Source: Clostridiaceae bacterium (lineage in GTDB: Bacteria > Bacillota > Clostridia > DSM-8532). Taken from it: DNA of 64,000 nt. Location of the stretch: the NCBI GenBank assembly GCA_012521705.1, contig JAAYLX010000042.1:1-64000 (forward strand), read 5' to 3'. The notes under the pieces were generated by a model that ran no database searches, was not told where the DNA came from, and saw only the letters and a list, made by a program, of their open reading frames with translations. The translations under genes and the position numbers were made by a program. Each line of letters opens with the position of its first letter. Positions within the stretch are counted from its first letter, which is position 1. Shown here piece by piece: positions 18,058-27,985 of this stretch.

Positions 18058-19593
18058 TTGAGCTCTGTAGCTATTCAACTTAGTGGGATTACCAAAACTT
18101 TCGGCGAAGTGGCAGCCAACAAAAATATCAGCCTTGAAGTATATTGGGGCGAAATTCTTTCATTGCTTGGGGAAAATGGAAGCGGAAAGACTACATTAAT
18201 GAACATTCTGTCAGGGATATATTATCCTGACAGCGGTCAGGTATTTGTTGACGGAAAAGAGGCAAATATACGGTGTCCGAAGGATTCCTACGAACTTGGG
18301 ATTGGAATGGTCCATCAGCATTTCAAACTGGTGGACAATATGACGGCCGCCGAAAATATTGTTCTCGGATTAAAAAACAAAGGCAGGATTAACAGAAAAG
18401 AGATTGCTGAAAAAGTCAGGCAGATTGCCGAAAACTACGGGTTTAACATAAATCCCGAGAGAAAAGTATATGACATGTCTGTGTCTGAAAAACAAACCGT
18501 TGAGATAATAAAAGTTCTGTACCGGGGCGCAAAAATTCTGATACTTGATGAACCCACCGCCGTTTTGACTGCCCAGGAAACAGAAAAGCTTTTTGCGATA
18601 TTAAGGAAAATGAGGGATAATGGCAAATCAATCATTATCATTACCCATAAACTTCAGGAAGTACTGTCGGTTTCAGACAGAATAGCGGTTCTCAGAAAGG
18701 GTGAGTACATCGGAAGCGTAAAGACTTCTGAAGCAACAGCCCAAAGCCTTACCGAGATGATGGTGGGACGCAGGATCACCCTCAATATTGACAGGCCTGA
18801 ACCTGAAAATCCCACTCTAAGGCTGCACGTAAAAGATATTACATGTTTCAACGAAGAAGGCGTGAAAATTCTTGACAAAGTCAGTTTTTCCGCATACGGC
18901 GGAGAAATCCTGGGTATTGCAGGTATCTCGGGCTCGGGGCAAAGAGAGCTTTTGGAGAGTATAGCCGGACTTTACCCCACCACCAGGGAAAGCAGCGTCC
19001 TTTATTATCCCGATGAAAGCGGGCAAGAAATTCAGCTCATAGGCAAACGCCCGATGGAAATAAAAAGACTTGGAGTGGCTTTGTCTTTTGTTCCCGAGGA
19101 CAGGCTTGGAATGGGTCTTGTGGGAAGCATGGACATTGCTGAGAATATGATGCTCAGAAGCTATCTGAGAGGAAAATTGGGATTTACCGACCGCAGGCAT
19201 CCAAGAAAGCTTGCCGAGTATGTTATAAGAAAACTTGGAGTGGTGACACCGGGTGTTTCAACTCCGGTAAGCCGGCTTTCGGGCGGAAATGTGCAAAAGG
19301 TGCTTGTGGGGCGGGAAATTGCAGCGACTCCTAAAGTCCTTATGACGGCTTATCCTGTTCGCGGTCTTGATATAAATACTTCCTATACTATTTACGCTCT
19401 GCTCAATGAGCAGAAGAAAAAAGGAACAGCGGTCATCTTTGTCGGGGAGGATCTTGACGTGCTTCTCGAGCTCTGCGACAGGATTGTTGTAATGTGCAAG
19501 GGCAGAGTAAGCGGAATTGTTGATGGCCGTACTGCCACAAAAGAACAGGTAGGACTTCTTATGACAAGTCTGGGAGAGGAGGCAAAAGTATGA
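18058..19593 (+). CDS. Nucleoside-type ABC importer ATPase (system 1)
   Basis: This 511-residue double ATPase is of the sugar/nucleoside class. The first half has GENGSGKTT and ILILDEPTAVLT. The second half has GISGSGQRELLE, a signature LSGGNVQKVLVG and a divergent Walker B (VLMTAYPVRGLD), as is common in the second half of this class. It begins with TTG after GGAAAGGGTGG and overlaps the next permease by 4 bases. It powers uptake by the two permeases that follow. Confidence 0.92.
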   Translation: MSSVAIQLSGITKTFGEVAANKNISLEVYWGEILSLLGENGSGKTTLMNILSGIYYPDSGQVFVDGKEANIRCPKDSYELGIGMVHQHFKLVDNMTAAENIVLGLKNKGRINRKEIAEKVRQIAENYGFNINPERKVYDMSVSEKQTVEIIKVLYRGAKILILDEPTAVLTAQETEKLFAILRKMRDNGKSIIIITHKLQEVLSVSDRIAVLRKGEYIGSVKTSEATAQSLTEMMVGRRITLNIDRPEPENPTLRLHVKDITCFNEEGVKILDKVSFSAYGGEILGIAGISGSGQRELLESIAGLYPTTRESSVLYYPDESGQEIQLIGKRPMEIKRLGVALSFVPEDRLGMGLVGSMDIAENMMLRSYLRGKLGFTDRRHPRKLAEYVIRKLGVVTPGVSTPVSRLSGGNVQKVLVGREIAATPKVLMTAYPVRGLDINTSYTIYALLNEQKKKGTAVIFVGEDLDVLLELCDRIVVMCKGRVSGIVDGRTATKEQVGLLMTSLGEEAKV

Positions 19594-20699
19594 GTTTGAC
19601 AACTTCAGGAAGAAAAGAACCATTTATCAGGATAGCCAGACGCACCGATATCTCCCGGACAAAAACGTGGATAATACGAATTGTTTCTGTGTTTTTCTCA
19701 TTAGTGTCAGGAGGGCTGTTGATTATGGCTTTGGGTCATAATCCTGTTGCCGTTTACCGGGATATGATTACAGGATCGGTTTCCACAAAAACAGCTCTTA
19801 TTGCAACAGCAAAGATATTCGTTCCTCTTTTGGGGGCTTCCCTATCAATTGCGCCTGCGTTTAAAATGAGGTTCTGGAATATCGGAACTGAAGGACAGAT
19901 ACTTGCCGGCGCCATTGCCGCATCCTATTTTGCTTTATTCCAGTACCAAAACTATCCCAGGCCGGTACTGCTTGTTTTGATGTTTGTCGCCGCAGTTCTG
20001 GCAGGAGGAATATGGGCGCTTATTCCGGCTGTTTTCAAGGCGGTATGGGATACCAATGAGACTTTGTTCACATTGATGCTTAACTATATAATTATCAATA
20101 TTGTAACCTTTTTGAGGACAGGTCCATGGAAAAGCCCGTCAAGCAGCGGTTTTCCCAAGATTGCAATGTTTGATGCTTCCGCGAGGCTTCCCAATATTTT
20201 CGGCGTTCATATAGGCTGGATCATAGTACTTGTTCTTACAGTATTTATGTACATATACATGAGATATACCAGGCATGGTTATCAAATAGCGGTTGTAGGT
20301 GAGAGCGAGCGCACCGCCAGATATGCGGGAATGAATGTGCCCCAGATTATAATGACCACTGTTTTTATGTCAGGGGCTATTGCAGGAATGGTAGGTTTCC
20401 TGATTGTGTCCGGCTCAAGCTACACCCTGACAGACAATACCGCGGGGGGATATGGTTTTACCGCTATTACAGTTGCCTGGCTTGCCAAGCTTAATCCTTT
20501 CGCTATGGTAATAATATCAGTGTTCCTTGCAATTTTAAAGAAGGGGTCAAATACAATTCAAACCAACTTCAAAATACCTGCCTCCGCATCCGAACTACTG
20601 ACAGGTATTATTCTGTTTTTCATGCTGGGGTGCGAATTCTTCATCAATTACCGTCTGATTTTCAGAGGCAGAAAGATACTGGAGGTGCCCCATGACTGA
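19590..20699 (+). CDS. Nucleoside-type ABC importer permease A (system 1)
   Basis: This 369-residue membrane protein is of the BPD_transp_2 family. After a charged N-terminus come about eight or more hydrophobic segments. Family motifs include FKMRFWNIGTEGQILAGA and the coupling loop GYQIAVVGESERTARYAGMN. It overlaps the ATPase gene (ATGA) and the next permease, so it is translationally coupled to both. Confidence 0.9.
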   Translation: MSLTTSGRKEPFIRIARRTDISRTKTWIIRIVSVFFSLVSGGLLIMALGHNPVAVYRDMITGSVSTKTALIATAKIFVPLLGASLSIAPAFKMRFWNIGTEGQILAGAIAASYFALFQYQNYPRPVLLVLMFVAAVLAGGIWALIPAVFKAVWDTNETLFTLMLNYIIINIVTFLRTGPWKSPSSSGFPKIAMFDASARLPNIFGVHIGWIIVLVLTVFMYIYMRYTRHGYQIAVVGESERTARYAGMNVPQIIMTTVFMSGAIAGMVGFLIVSGSSYTLTDNTAGGYGFTAITVAWLAKLNPFAMVIISVFLAILKKGSNTIQTNFKIPASASELLTGIILFFMLGCEFFINYRLIFRGRKILEVPHD

Positions 20700-21678
20700 T
20701 TTTTTCAACTTTATCATAGCTGCCGTACTTGCAGCATGTCCTCTGTTACTTGGTACCCTGGGTGAGAGCCTTGCAGAAAAGTCCGGAAACCTTAACTTAG
20801 GTGTTGAAGGCATGATGTTTATGGGTGGCATTGCAGGACTCGCTGGGTCATATTATTACGAAAAAGCAGTAGCAGAGCCGGTGGCATGGGTATCTGTAAT
20901 GATTGCCCTTGTTTGCGCTTTTTTATGTGCGTCCTTTGGAGCTCTGATTTATAGTTTTCTTACTATTACCCTGAGAGCAAATCAGAATGTCACAGGACTT
21001 GCCCTTACCATATTCGGAACAGGGTTCGGAAACTTCTTCGGTGAATTCATCGGAAGTACGGCAGGCGGTTATATTGCCGTAAGCCAGGTTACCAAAGCTG
21101 GATTCAACGATCCTTTGTTTCCTGCTCTGGCAAGGATTCCGGTTGTCGGTAAAGTTCTCTTTTCATACAATTTTATGGTGTACCTGAGCATAATACTGGC
21201 GATCTGGATGTGGTATTTCATTAAGTTCACACAAAAAGGCCTCAACCTAATGGCTGTGGGAGAGAGACATGAAGCTGCGGATGCCGCCGGTATTAATATT
21301 ACTTTATATAAATACCTGGCAACTTGCATCGGCGGAGGAATTACAGGCCTGGGAGGTCTTTATATTGTAATGAACTCTTCCAATGGAGTCGGAGGAGTAT
21401 GGGTTCATAATTGCATCGGCGGTTATGGATGGCTTTCAGTCGCACTGGTAATATTCGCAACCTGGCGTCCTTCCCGCGCAATGGTCTGCGCCCTTGCCTT
21501 TGGCGCATTATCGGTTATGAGATTTTACTTCCCGATAAGTTTTATACCCATGGCAATTTACGAAATCTTTCCCTATCTTGCAACTATAATTGTACTTATT
21601 ACCGTCAGTCTTAGAAAAAGACGTGAAAATCAGCCTCCGGCAAGTCTGGGACTGCCATATTTCAGGGAAGACAGATAA
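20692..21678 (+). CDS. Nucleoside-type ABC importer permease B (system 1)
   Basis: This 328-residue permease is the second channel subunit, with the typical opening LLGTLGESLAEKSGNLNLGVEGMM and coupling loop KGLNLMAVGERHEAADAAGI. It overlaps permease A by 8 bases and ends the operon at a strong terminator. Together with the BMP lipoprotein and ATPase it completes the importer. Confidence 0.9.
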   Translation: MTDFFNFIIAAVLAACPLLLGTLGESLAEKSGNLNLGVEGMMFMGGIAGLAGSYYYEKAVAEPVAWVSVMIALVCAFLCASFGALIYSFLTITLRANQNVTGLALTIFGTGFGNFFGEFIGSTAGGYIAVSQVTKAGFNDPLFPALARIPVVGKVLFSYNFMVYLSIILAIWMWYFIKFTQKGLNLMAVGERHEAADAAGINITLYKYLATCIGGGITGLGGLYIVMNSSNGVGGVWVHNCIGGYGWLSVALVIFATWRPSRAMVCALAFGALSVMRFYFPISFIPMAIYEIFPYLATIIVLITVSLRKRRENQPPASLGLPYFREDR

Positions 21679-21703
21679 CGGAAAAAACAGTATTCCGAAA
21701 AAT

Positions 21704-21734
21704 ACAGGCATGCGATAACGCGCATGCCTGTTTT
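21704..21734 (+). terminator. Terminator of BMP system 1
   Basis: CAGGCATGCG pairs with CGCATGCCTG around a short loop and is followed by TTTTGTTG. It lies between convergent genes. Confidence 0.85.
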
Positions 21735-21818
21735 GTTGAAGTTTTATTTTATTATTCAATATTTAAAACCTGTTAATATCTCAAAGCTTCTTTAATAAAA
21801 ATTGCCTTGTAATATCTC

Positions 21819-22364
21819 TTAAGCCTTGTGCTTCTTAATAAAGTCAATGAATGAGTCAATTATTGTTTGCAAAAATCCGGCAGTATCCTGATTAGTTAAT
21901 TTGCCGTTTGCGTCAAACAAGGATGATGAATTTCCAATATAGACTTCAGGTTGCAGGAGTACCGGCATGTTCAGGAATGCAAGCACCTGACGCAAATGCT
22001 GATTTGCCCCGAAACCGCCAATGGCACCTATTGACTGGCTGACAAGCAAAGTGGGTTTACCGCTCCATAGATTCTGCCCGTAGGGGCGTGACCCTATATC
22101 AAGCGCATTTTTCAATGCTGCAGGATATGAACGGTTATATTCAGGAGTTACGATCAGGACTGCTTCAAGTCCTTTTATCTTATTGCGGAATGCAGTATAT
22201 TCAGGTGGGTTATTATCATCATATTCCTCATTGTATAAAGGCAAGTTGCCAATGTCGATAAATTCGGCTTCAAATCCGGCAGGTAAAAGTTTAGCCAGAT
22301 TCTCTGCTATTTTTCTTGAGAATGATTCTTTTCTCAGACTTCCAACTATTACACCTATCTTCAT
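21819..22364 (-). CDS. NADPH-dependent FMN reductase family protein
   Basis: This 181-residue flavodoxin-fold protein has the FMN phosphate loop GSLRKESFSRK (residues 8-18) and the family motifs PEYNRSYPAALKNALD and SIGAIGGFGANQHLR. Relatives reduce FMN, quinones, azo dyes or chromate with NAD(P)H; the physiological substrate here is unknown. AAAGGAGAG precedes the ATG on the minus strand. It is monocistronic and divergent from the DUF3798 importer. Confidence 0.92.
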   Translation of the reverse strand: MKIGVIVGSLRKESFSRKIAENLAKLLPAGFEAEFIDIGNLPLYNEEYDDNNPPEYTAFRNKIKGLEAVLIVTPEYNRSYPAALKNALDIGSRPYGQNLWSGKPTLLVSQSIGAIGGFGANQHLRQVLAFLNMPVLLQPEVYIGNSSSLFDANGKLTNQDTAGFLQTIIDSFIDFIKKHKA

Positions 22365-22633
22365 AATAATACTCTCCTTTCTCCGACCTTATTATTGGTC
22401 CGGTTATTAAATGAATCAGCTTACATCTATTTTAGTTTGATTTAATTGTGGGTTATTATCAAAGTTTCAATTATAAGATTTTTCTGTTAAAAATATTAGT
22501 CGTATTAGAATATTACCCATGTATTATTTCCGATAATCACAGGTCTGTTATTCTGGTATTATTGCCGGAAGACAATAAATTTTTCTGTCGGGCAATAAAT
22601 GGATATTTTATGCGCTTATAGGGAAATTTTTGG

Positions 22634-22661
22634 TTGACGCGTGCTGTATCAAATGTATAAT
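22634..22661 (+). promoter_or_regulatory. Promoter of the DUF3798 importer operon
   Basis: TTGACG and a perfect TATAAT are spaced by 16 bases, about 50 bases before the start codon. The wider 22365-22713 gap between divergent genes also holds an imperfect inverted repeat (TTGCCGGAAGACA...TGTCGGGCAA, 22567-22596) that could bind a regulator. I see nothing else in it. Confidence 0.75.
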
Positions 22662-22713
22662 ATTCCTATGGAGAATTTTACAAGCTCCATAATAATCCAA
22701 GGAGGAATACATA

Positions 22714-23877
22714 ATGAAGAAGTTTTTATGCATCTTGATTGTGCTTACAATGGCTATCGGATTAGCCGGTTGTGGCGGAAAACAGACTGCCGGTGGTAAT
22801 GATGCTCCTTTCGAAGGTAAAATTGCCATTATTACTAATACTGTATCCCAGAACGAAGAAGAATTCCGTTCTGCAGAGGAAATGGTAAAGAAGTACGGCA
22901 GCGATAAAATTGTTCATGAACTTTGGCCGGACAATTTTATGCAGGAACAGGAACAAATGATCAGTGTACTGGGCAAATTAGCTGCAGACCCTGAAATCAA
23001 AGCTCTTATCATCAACCAGGCAGTTCCTGGTACAAACGCTGCAGTAGACAAATTCCTTGAAACAAGGAAAAAAGACGATGTGCTTATTGTTTATGCTGCA
23101 CCACAGGAAAATCCCCCCGATATAGCAGAGCGTTGCGATTTCTCACTTCAGCCAAATGAAATTGAAATGGGAAGAACCATTCCTCAACAGGCAAAAGCAC
23201 AGGGTGCAAAAGTTCTTGTGCACTACTCCTTCCCACGCCATATGTCCATCGTTATGCTGGCAGCAAGGCGTGATCTTATGAGACAGACATGTGAAGAACT
23301 CGGTATTGAGTTTGTTGACGCTACCGCTCCAGACCCGACTGGTGATGCAGGTCTTTCCGGAGCTCAGCAGTTCATACTCGAAGATGTTCCCAAGATGGTA
23401 GATAAGTATGGAAAAGATACGGCCTTCTTCTCAACCAACTGCGCAATGCAGATTCCTTTGGTTAAGGCCACATTCGAAACAGGAGCAATTTATCCTCAAC
23501 CTTGCTGTCCTTCACCTTACCATGGTTATCCGGCAGCACTTGGTGTTGAAGTTCCTGAAGACCTTGTAGGCGGAATGCAGAACGTTATAGATCAGACAAC
23601 TAAAATCATTACCGATGCAGGACTTGGCGGACGCTTCTCAACATGGCCCGTTCCTGCAGCTATGATGAACACAATTGCATCTACAGAATATGCAATTAAG
23701 TGGATCAATGGCGAAACCAACGGTAAAGTTGACCAGAAAGTACTTGAACAGTGTATGGCAGACTATGCAGGTATGCAGGTTTCACTCACACCTTACAGTG
23801 AAGGTGACAAGGTGTTTGACCACAACTATCTCTACCTGATAGACTTCCTTACATACGGAGAACTTCCGAAGAACTAA
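22714..23877 (+). CDS. DUF3798-family substrate-binding lipoprotein
   Basis: This 387-residue secreted lipoprotein has the signal MKKFLCILIVLTMAIGLAGC (Cys 20). It belongs to the DUF3798 family, a type 1 periplasmic-binding-protein fold whose ligand is not established as far as I know. Recognisable stretches are IAIITNTVSQNEEEFRSAE, YAAPQENPPDIAERCDF and HYSFPRHMSIVMLAARRD. AAGGAGG precedes the ATG. A hairpin, a sugar-type double ATPase, two permeases and an M24 peptidase follow, so it is the receptor of an importer whose ligand may be processed by the peptidase. Confidence 0.88.
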   Translation: MKKFLCILIVLTMAIGLAGCGGKQTAGGNDAPFEGKIAIITNTVSQNEEEFRSAEEMVKKYGSDKIVHELWPDNFMQEQEQMISVLGKLAADPEIKALIINQAVPGTNAAVDKFLETRKKDDVLIVYAAPQENPPDIAERCDFSLQPNEIEMGRTIPQQAKAQGAKVLVHYSFPRHMSIVMLAARRDLMRQTCEELGIEFVDATAPDPTGDAGLSGAQQFILEDVPKMVDKYGKDTAFFSTNCAMQIPLVKATFETGAIYPQPCCPSPYHGYPAALGVEVPEDLVGGMQNVIDQTTKIITDAGLGGRFSTWPVPAAMMNTIASTEYAIKWINGETNGKVDQKVLEQCMADYAGMQVSLTPYSEGDKVFDHNYLYLIDFLTYGELPKN

Positions 23878-23929
23878 TTACATGATGATTTATTGGATAG
23901 CTTTTGTTACATAATTTAAATTTCAATAA

Positions 23930-23978
23930 GTAAGGATGTATCAAAGCTTAGATAATAAGTTTTCGGATACATCCTTAC
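23930..23978 (+). promoter_or_regulatory. 13-bp hairpin between DUF3798 receptor and ATPase genes
   Basis: GTAAGGATGTATC pairs perfectly with GATACATCCTTAC around a 23-base loop. No long U-tract follows, so it may protect the receptor mRNA from 3' decay or act as a weak terminator. Confidence 0.7.
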
Positions 23979-24017
23979 ATCTATTTGCGCATAGTATCAA
24001 GGGCGGGAGGTATTGTT

Positions 24018-25619
24018 TTGAGTGAAAACCTTCTAAAATTAAAGAACATTTCAAAAGATTACTATGGTAACCAGGTTCTTAATAACATCAATATAGATAT
24101 AAACAAGGGTGAAATACATGCTCTGGTAGGGGAGAACGGCGCAGGCAAATCAACACTTATGAACATACTTTTCGGTATGCCTGTTATTCACTCAACCGGC
24201 GGATATAAAGGAAGTATTGAGATTGAAGGCAAGGAAGTAAATATTGCCACACCTCATGACGCCATGAATCTGGGAATAGGTATGGTACATCAGGAATTCA
24301 TGCTGATTCCTGGGTTTACCATTACAGAAAACATAAAGATAAACAGGGAAATCACAAATCCCAACATAGTCAGCAGAATATTCGGAAAGAGCCTTGAGAC
24401 TCTTGATTTCAAAAAGATGAATGCCGATGCCCGCAAAGCATTGGACAAGCTGGACATGGGAATTGATGAATTCACTTTGGTGGCCGGTTTGCCTGTCGGG
24501 CATATGCAGTTTATAGAGATAGCCCGCGAGATCGACAAAACGGGCATGAAAATTCTTGTGTTCGATGAGCCTACGGCAGTCCTGACCGAAACTGAGACTC
24601 AGAATCTGCTGAAAGCGATCAAAAAGCTCGCAGAAAGCGGAATAGGAATTATTTTTATCAGTCATAGACTTGATGAAGTCATGCAGATATCAGACAGAGT
24701 AACAGTTTTGCGTGACGGCGAACATGTGGCCACAATGAACACAAAGGATACAAATACACATGAAATCGCCCAGCTTATGATTGGACGCAAGATTTCTCTT
24801 GACCGTAAGGAGAAAACAAATCACATAAGCGATGAAACTATATTGAGAATCAGAAACTTTGTTGTAAAAATGCCCGGTGAGGAAGTCAAAGGCCTTGACC
24901 TTGACGTGAAAAAGGGCGAAATAATAGGTATCGGAGGCCTTGCCGGACAGGGCAAACTGGGAATAGCAAATGGTATTATGGGAATATATCCTGCTAAAGG
25001 TGAAGTTGTTTTTGAAGGAAAGCCCCTTGAACTCAACAACCCCAAAAAATCAATAGCATCCGGGCTTGCCTTTGTAAGTGAGGACAGGAAAGGCGTTGGG
25101 CTATTGCTGGACAGTTCAATAGAATTTAATACTGTTTTCACAAGTATGCAGATACATAATGATTTTCTTATAAAAATAGGTCCCATAAAATTCAAAGATT
25201 CTAAAAAAATTCGTGAACACACCAAAAAAATGATTAAAGATCTGGACATTCGCTGCAGGTCACCGCTCCAGAATGCAGGAAGCCTCTCGGGAGGTAACCA
25301 GCAGAAAGTGTGCCTTGCCAGAGCTCTTACACAGAACCCCAAACTGCTTCTGGTAAGTGAGCCGACCCGTGGAATAGACGTGGGTGCCAAAAAGCTGGTA
25401 TTGGATTTGCTGCGTAAATTGAACGAAGAGCAGGGAATGACCATTGTTATGACATCATCCGAGCTTGCCGAGTTAAGAAGCATATGCGACCGGATAGTTA
25501 TAATATGTGACGGTAAGGTGGAAGGAATTCTGCCGCCAGATGCACCTGATGCCGACTTTGGACTTATGATGTCGGGCAGCCGTGCAAATTCTGACCTAAG
25601 GGGTGATTTGAATGGCTGA
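24018..25619 (+). CDS. Sugar-type double ATPase of the DUF3798 importer
   Basis: This 533-residue double ATPase shows GENGAGKST, ILVFDEPTAVLT, a second-half GGLAGQGKLG, signature LSGGNQQKVCLAR and LLVSEPTRGIDVGA. I start it at TTG 24018, because GGGCGGGAGG lies 8 bases upstream; the tracked upstream ATG at 23985 lacks a site. It overlaps the first permease by 8 bases. It belongs to the RbsA/MglA-like class used by sugar and nucleoside importers. Confidence 0.9.
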   Translation: MSENLLKLKNISKDYYGNQVLNNINIDINKGEIHALVGENGAGKSTLMNILFGMPVIHSTGGYKGSIEIEGKEVNIATPHDAMNLGIGMVHQEFMLIPGFTITENIKINREITNPNIVSRIFGKSLETLDFKKMNADARKALDKLDMGIDEFTLVAGLPVGHMQFIEIAREIDKTGMKILVFDEPTAVLTETETQNLLKAIKKLAESGIGIIFISHRLDEVMQISDRVTVLRDGEHVATMNTKDTNTHEIAQLMIGRKISLDRKEKTNHISDETILRIRNFVVKMPGEEVKGLDLDVKKGEIIGIGGLAGQGKLGIANGIMGIYPAKGEVVFEGKPLELNNPKKSIASGLAFVSEDRKGVGLLLDSSIEFNTVFTSMQIHNDFLIKIGPIKFKDSKKIREHTKKMIKDLDIRCRSPLQNAGSLSGGNQQKVCLARALTQNPKLLLVSEPTRGIDVGAKKLVLDLLRKLNEEQGMTIVMTSSELAELRSICDRIVIICDGKVEGILPPDAPDADFGLMMSGSRANSDLRGDLNG

Positions 25620-26673
25620 GCTCACTAACGGAAAAATCAGAAATTCAATCCTGAAATCAATCGGATTGCCAACAATTATTATTGCTGTTTTCTATGCGGT
25701 TGTGCTGGTTTCAGCATTTATGCTTGGCCTTCCGATGACAGAACTCATATCTGATACCTTAAGACGATTCGGCATGAATGGTCTTCTGGTTCTTGCCATG
25801 GTACCTTCCATAAAATCCGGAACAGGCCCCAACTTTGCGTTGCCGGTAGGTATTTCCTGCGGCCTTCTCGCAATTGTATGCGGAATAGAATTTGGGTTTG
25901 AAGGCTTCGGACTGATACTCTTTGCATCTGTATTCGCAACAATAGTTGCTACAATAGTCGGATATTTATACGGCAAACTCCTTAATGCTGTGAAGGGAGC
26001 CGAGATGACCATTGCCACATATACGGGATTCTCAATAGTGTCCCTTATGTCACTTGTATGGCTTATGGTTCCTTTCCAGAGCAAAAAAATGGGATGGCTC
26101 ATAGGTTCCGGCCTTCGTGAAACCATCCAGCTTGACTCGGTCGGTGCCGACGGAATAATTAATGAATTCCTGGCGTTTAACATATTTGGAGTTAAAGTCC
26201 CAACAGGTCTCTTGCTTGTATTTTTTGCGTTCTGTATTTTAATCTGGCTGTTTTTCAGAACCAAAACCGGTATAGCCATTTTTGCCGGAGGACAGAACCC
26301 AAAATTTGCCGAGGCATCAGGTATAGATATTGATAAAAACAGAGTCATTGCGAATATTATTTCTACAATATTGGGCGCATTGGGTATAATACTGTACTCC
26401 CAGAGCTATGGTTATACCCAGTTGTATGCGGCTCCTTTAAACATGGCTTTCCCGGCCGTCGCCGCGATACTCATAGGAGGAGCAACCGCATCTAAGGCCA
26501 ATGTTATAAATGTACTTATCGGCGTATTTTTATTCCAGGGGTTGTTCACAACCTCATTGCCGGTTGCAAACCAATTGTTTGCCGGAACTGATCTTTCAGA
26601 AACACTGCGAATGGTTATACAGAACGGCATTATCCTCTATGCACTGACGCAGGTAAAAGGGGGAGATAGATAA
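25612..26673 (+). CDS. DUF3798 importer permease A
   Basis: This 353-residue BPD_transp_2-type membrane protein has the coupling loop TGIAIFAGGQNPKFAEASGIDIDKN and many hydrophobic segments. It overlaps the ATPase gene upstream and shares a base with the next permease start (TAATG). Unlike most relatives it carries the phrase KSGTGPNFALPVG in the first periplasmic region, shared in kind with permease B (GLGLNFGIVVG). Confidence 0.88.
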   Translation: MAELTNGKIRNSILKSIGLPTIIIAVFYAVVLVSAFMLGLPMTELISDTLRRFGMNGLLVLAMVPSIKSGTGPNFALPVGISCGLLAIVCGIEFGFEGFGLILFASVFATIVATIVGYLYGKLLNAVKGAEMTIATYTGFSIVSLMSLVWLMVPFQSKKMGWLIGSGLRETIQLDSVGADGIINEFLAFNIFGVKVPTGLLLVFFAFCILIWLFFRTKTGIAIFAGGQNPKFAEASGIDIDKNRVIANIISTILGALGIILYSQSYGYTQLYAAPLNMAFPAVAAILIGGATASKANVINVLIGVFLFQGLFTTSLPVANQLFAGTDLSETLRMVIQNGIILYALTQVKGGDR

Positions 26674-27971
26674 TGACAAAAAAGAATCCACTGCTTAAAA
26701 GTCAATATAAAAATCTGCTCACCGATAACATGGTGCCGATAATATTCATACTCTTTACATTAATAGGCTTTCTTGTAGCAAAAGGAGTTCCATTTAGCTT
26801 TTTCCTCTCAGATTTGTCCAGCCGGTTCTACCGGAATGCTTTTCTGGTACTTTCCCTTGTAATACCGGTTATCGCAGGTCTGGGCCTCAATTTCGGTATT
26901 GTAGTCGGAGCAATGAGCGGGCAGATTGCAATTGCCATTGTAAGGTACTTCTTTATAGAGGGTATTGGAGGTATGGCGCTCTGCTTTGCAATTGCCACCC
27001 CCATCGCAACCTTCTTCGGATACCTTACAGGTAAACTGTTCAACAAAACCCGTGGACAGGAAATGATAGCAAGCCTTATAGTAGGCTTCTTTGCAAATGG
27101 TATTTACCAGTTCCTGTTCCTCTTTGTGGTTGGTGTGATTATAAAAGTACCTGCAGACCATCCAATGATAAAAACTGACGGTGTTGGCATAAGAATGTCA
27201 GTTGATATGGGCACCCTGAAATATTCCCTCGAGAATATTCTTGAAATTCCTTTTATGTGGGCAATGCTCATTATTGCGGTAATTTCTGCAGGATTCCTGC
27301 TCTATAAACGCTATGTAAAGAAAGATGCTTCAACCATTGAAAACAAGCTTGGCTTCTATGCGAAGTTAACAGGATCCCTCGCGCTTTTGGTAATAAGCAT
27401 TATATCAATAGCAACCAACAACTCCCTTATGACTGTAAAGAAAGTTCCCGTAGTCACCGTTTTGCTTATTGCTTTGCTTGGCTTATTCAATAATCTTTTA
27501 CTAAAAACAAAACTTGGCCAGGATTTCAGAAGTGTTGGCCAGAGCCAGCATATAGCAAGGTCAAACGGTATAGATGTAGACAGAACAAGAATTATTGCCG
27601 TTATTATTTCCACTGTCCTGGCTGCCTGGGGTCAGCTGATTTACATTCAGAACATGGGTACCCTCAATACATACGGAGCGCATAACGTTATAGGAATGTT
27701 CTCAGTTGCTTCATTACTTGTAGGCGGTGCTTCAGTATCCAAGGCCACCGTTGGCCAGGCTATTGTCGGAACTCTTTTGTTTAACTCCATGTTTATCATG
27801 TCTCCTGAAATAGGTAAGGCAGTTTTCGGACAGGCTATATTGGGCGAGTATTTCAGAACATTCATGGTTTATGGCGTAATCGGCTTGGCTTTGGGCATGT
27901 ATGTATGGAATGCCAACAGAAAGTCCCGCATCACTCTTGATCCTGATGAGGCTGAAAAGCTGGTAGGTTGA
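26673..27971 (+). CDS. DUF3798 importer permease B (long form)
   Basis: This 432-residue membrane protein is about 80 residues longer than its partner because of an extra hydrophobic and charged stretch in the middle (MLIIAVISAGFLLYKRYVKKDASTIENKL, then another hydrophobic pair). The coupling loop LGQDFRSVGQSQHIARSNGIDVDRT is clear. Pairing of unequal permeases is a feature of this uncharacterised importer. Confidence 0.87.
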   Translation: MTKKNPLLKSQYKNLLTDNMVPIIFILFTLIGFLVAKGVPFSFFLSDLSSRFYRNAFLVLSLVIPVIAGLGLNFGIVVGAMSGQIAIAIVRYFFIEGIGGMALCFAIATPIATFFGYLTGKLFNKTRGQEMIASLIVGFFANGIYQFLFLFVVGVIIKVPADHPMIKTDGVGIRMSVDMGTLKYSLENILEIPFMWAMLIIAVISAGFLLYKRYVKKDASTIENKLGFYAKLTGSLALLVISIISIATNNSLMTVKKVPVVTVLLIALLGLFNNLLLKTKLGQDFRSVGQSQHIARSNGIDVDRTRIIAVIISTVLAAWGQLIYIQNMGTLNTYGAHNVIGMFSVASLLVGGASVSKATVGQAIVGTLLFNSMFIMSPEIGKAVFGQAILGEYFRTFMVYGVIGLALGMYVWNANRKSRITLDPDEAEKLVG

Positions 27972-27985
27972 TTGGAGGACTTGCA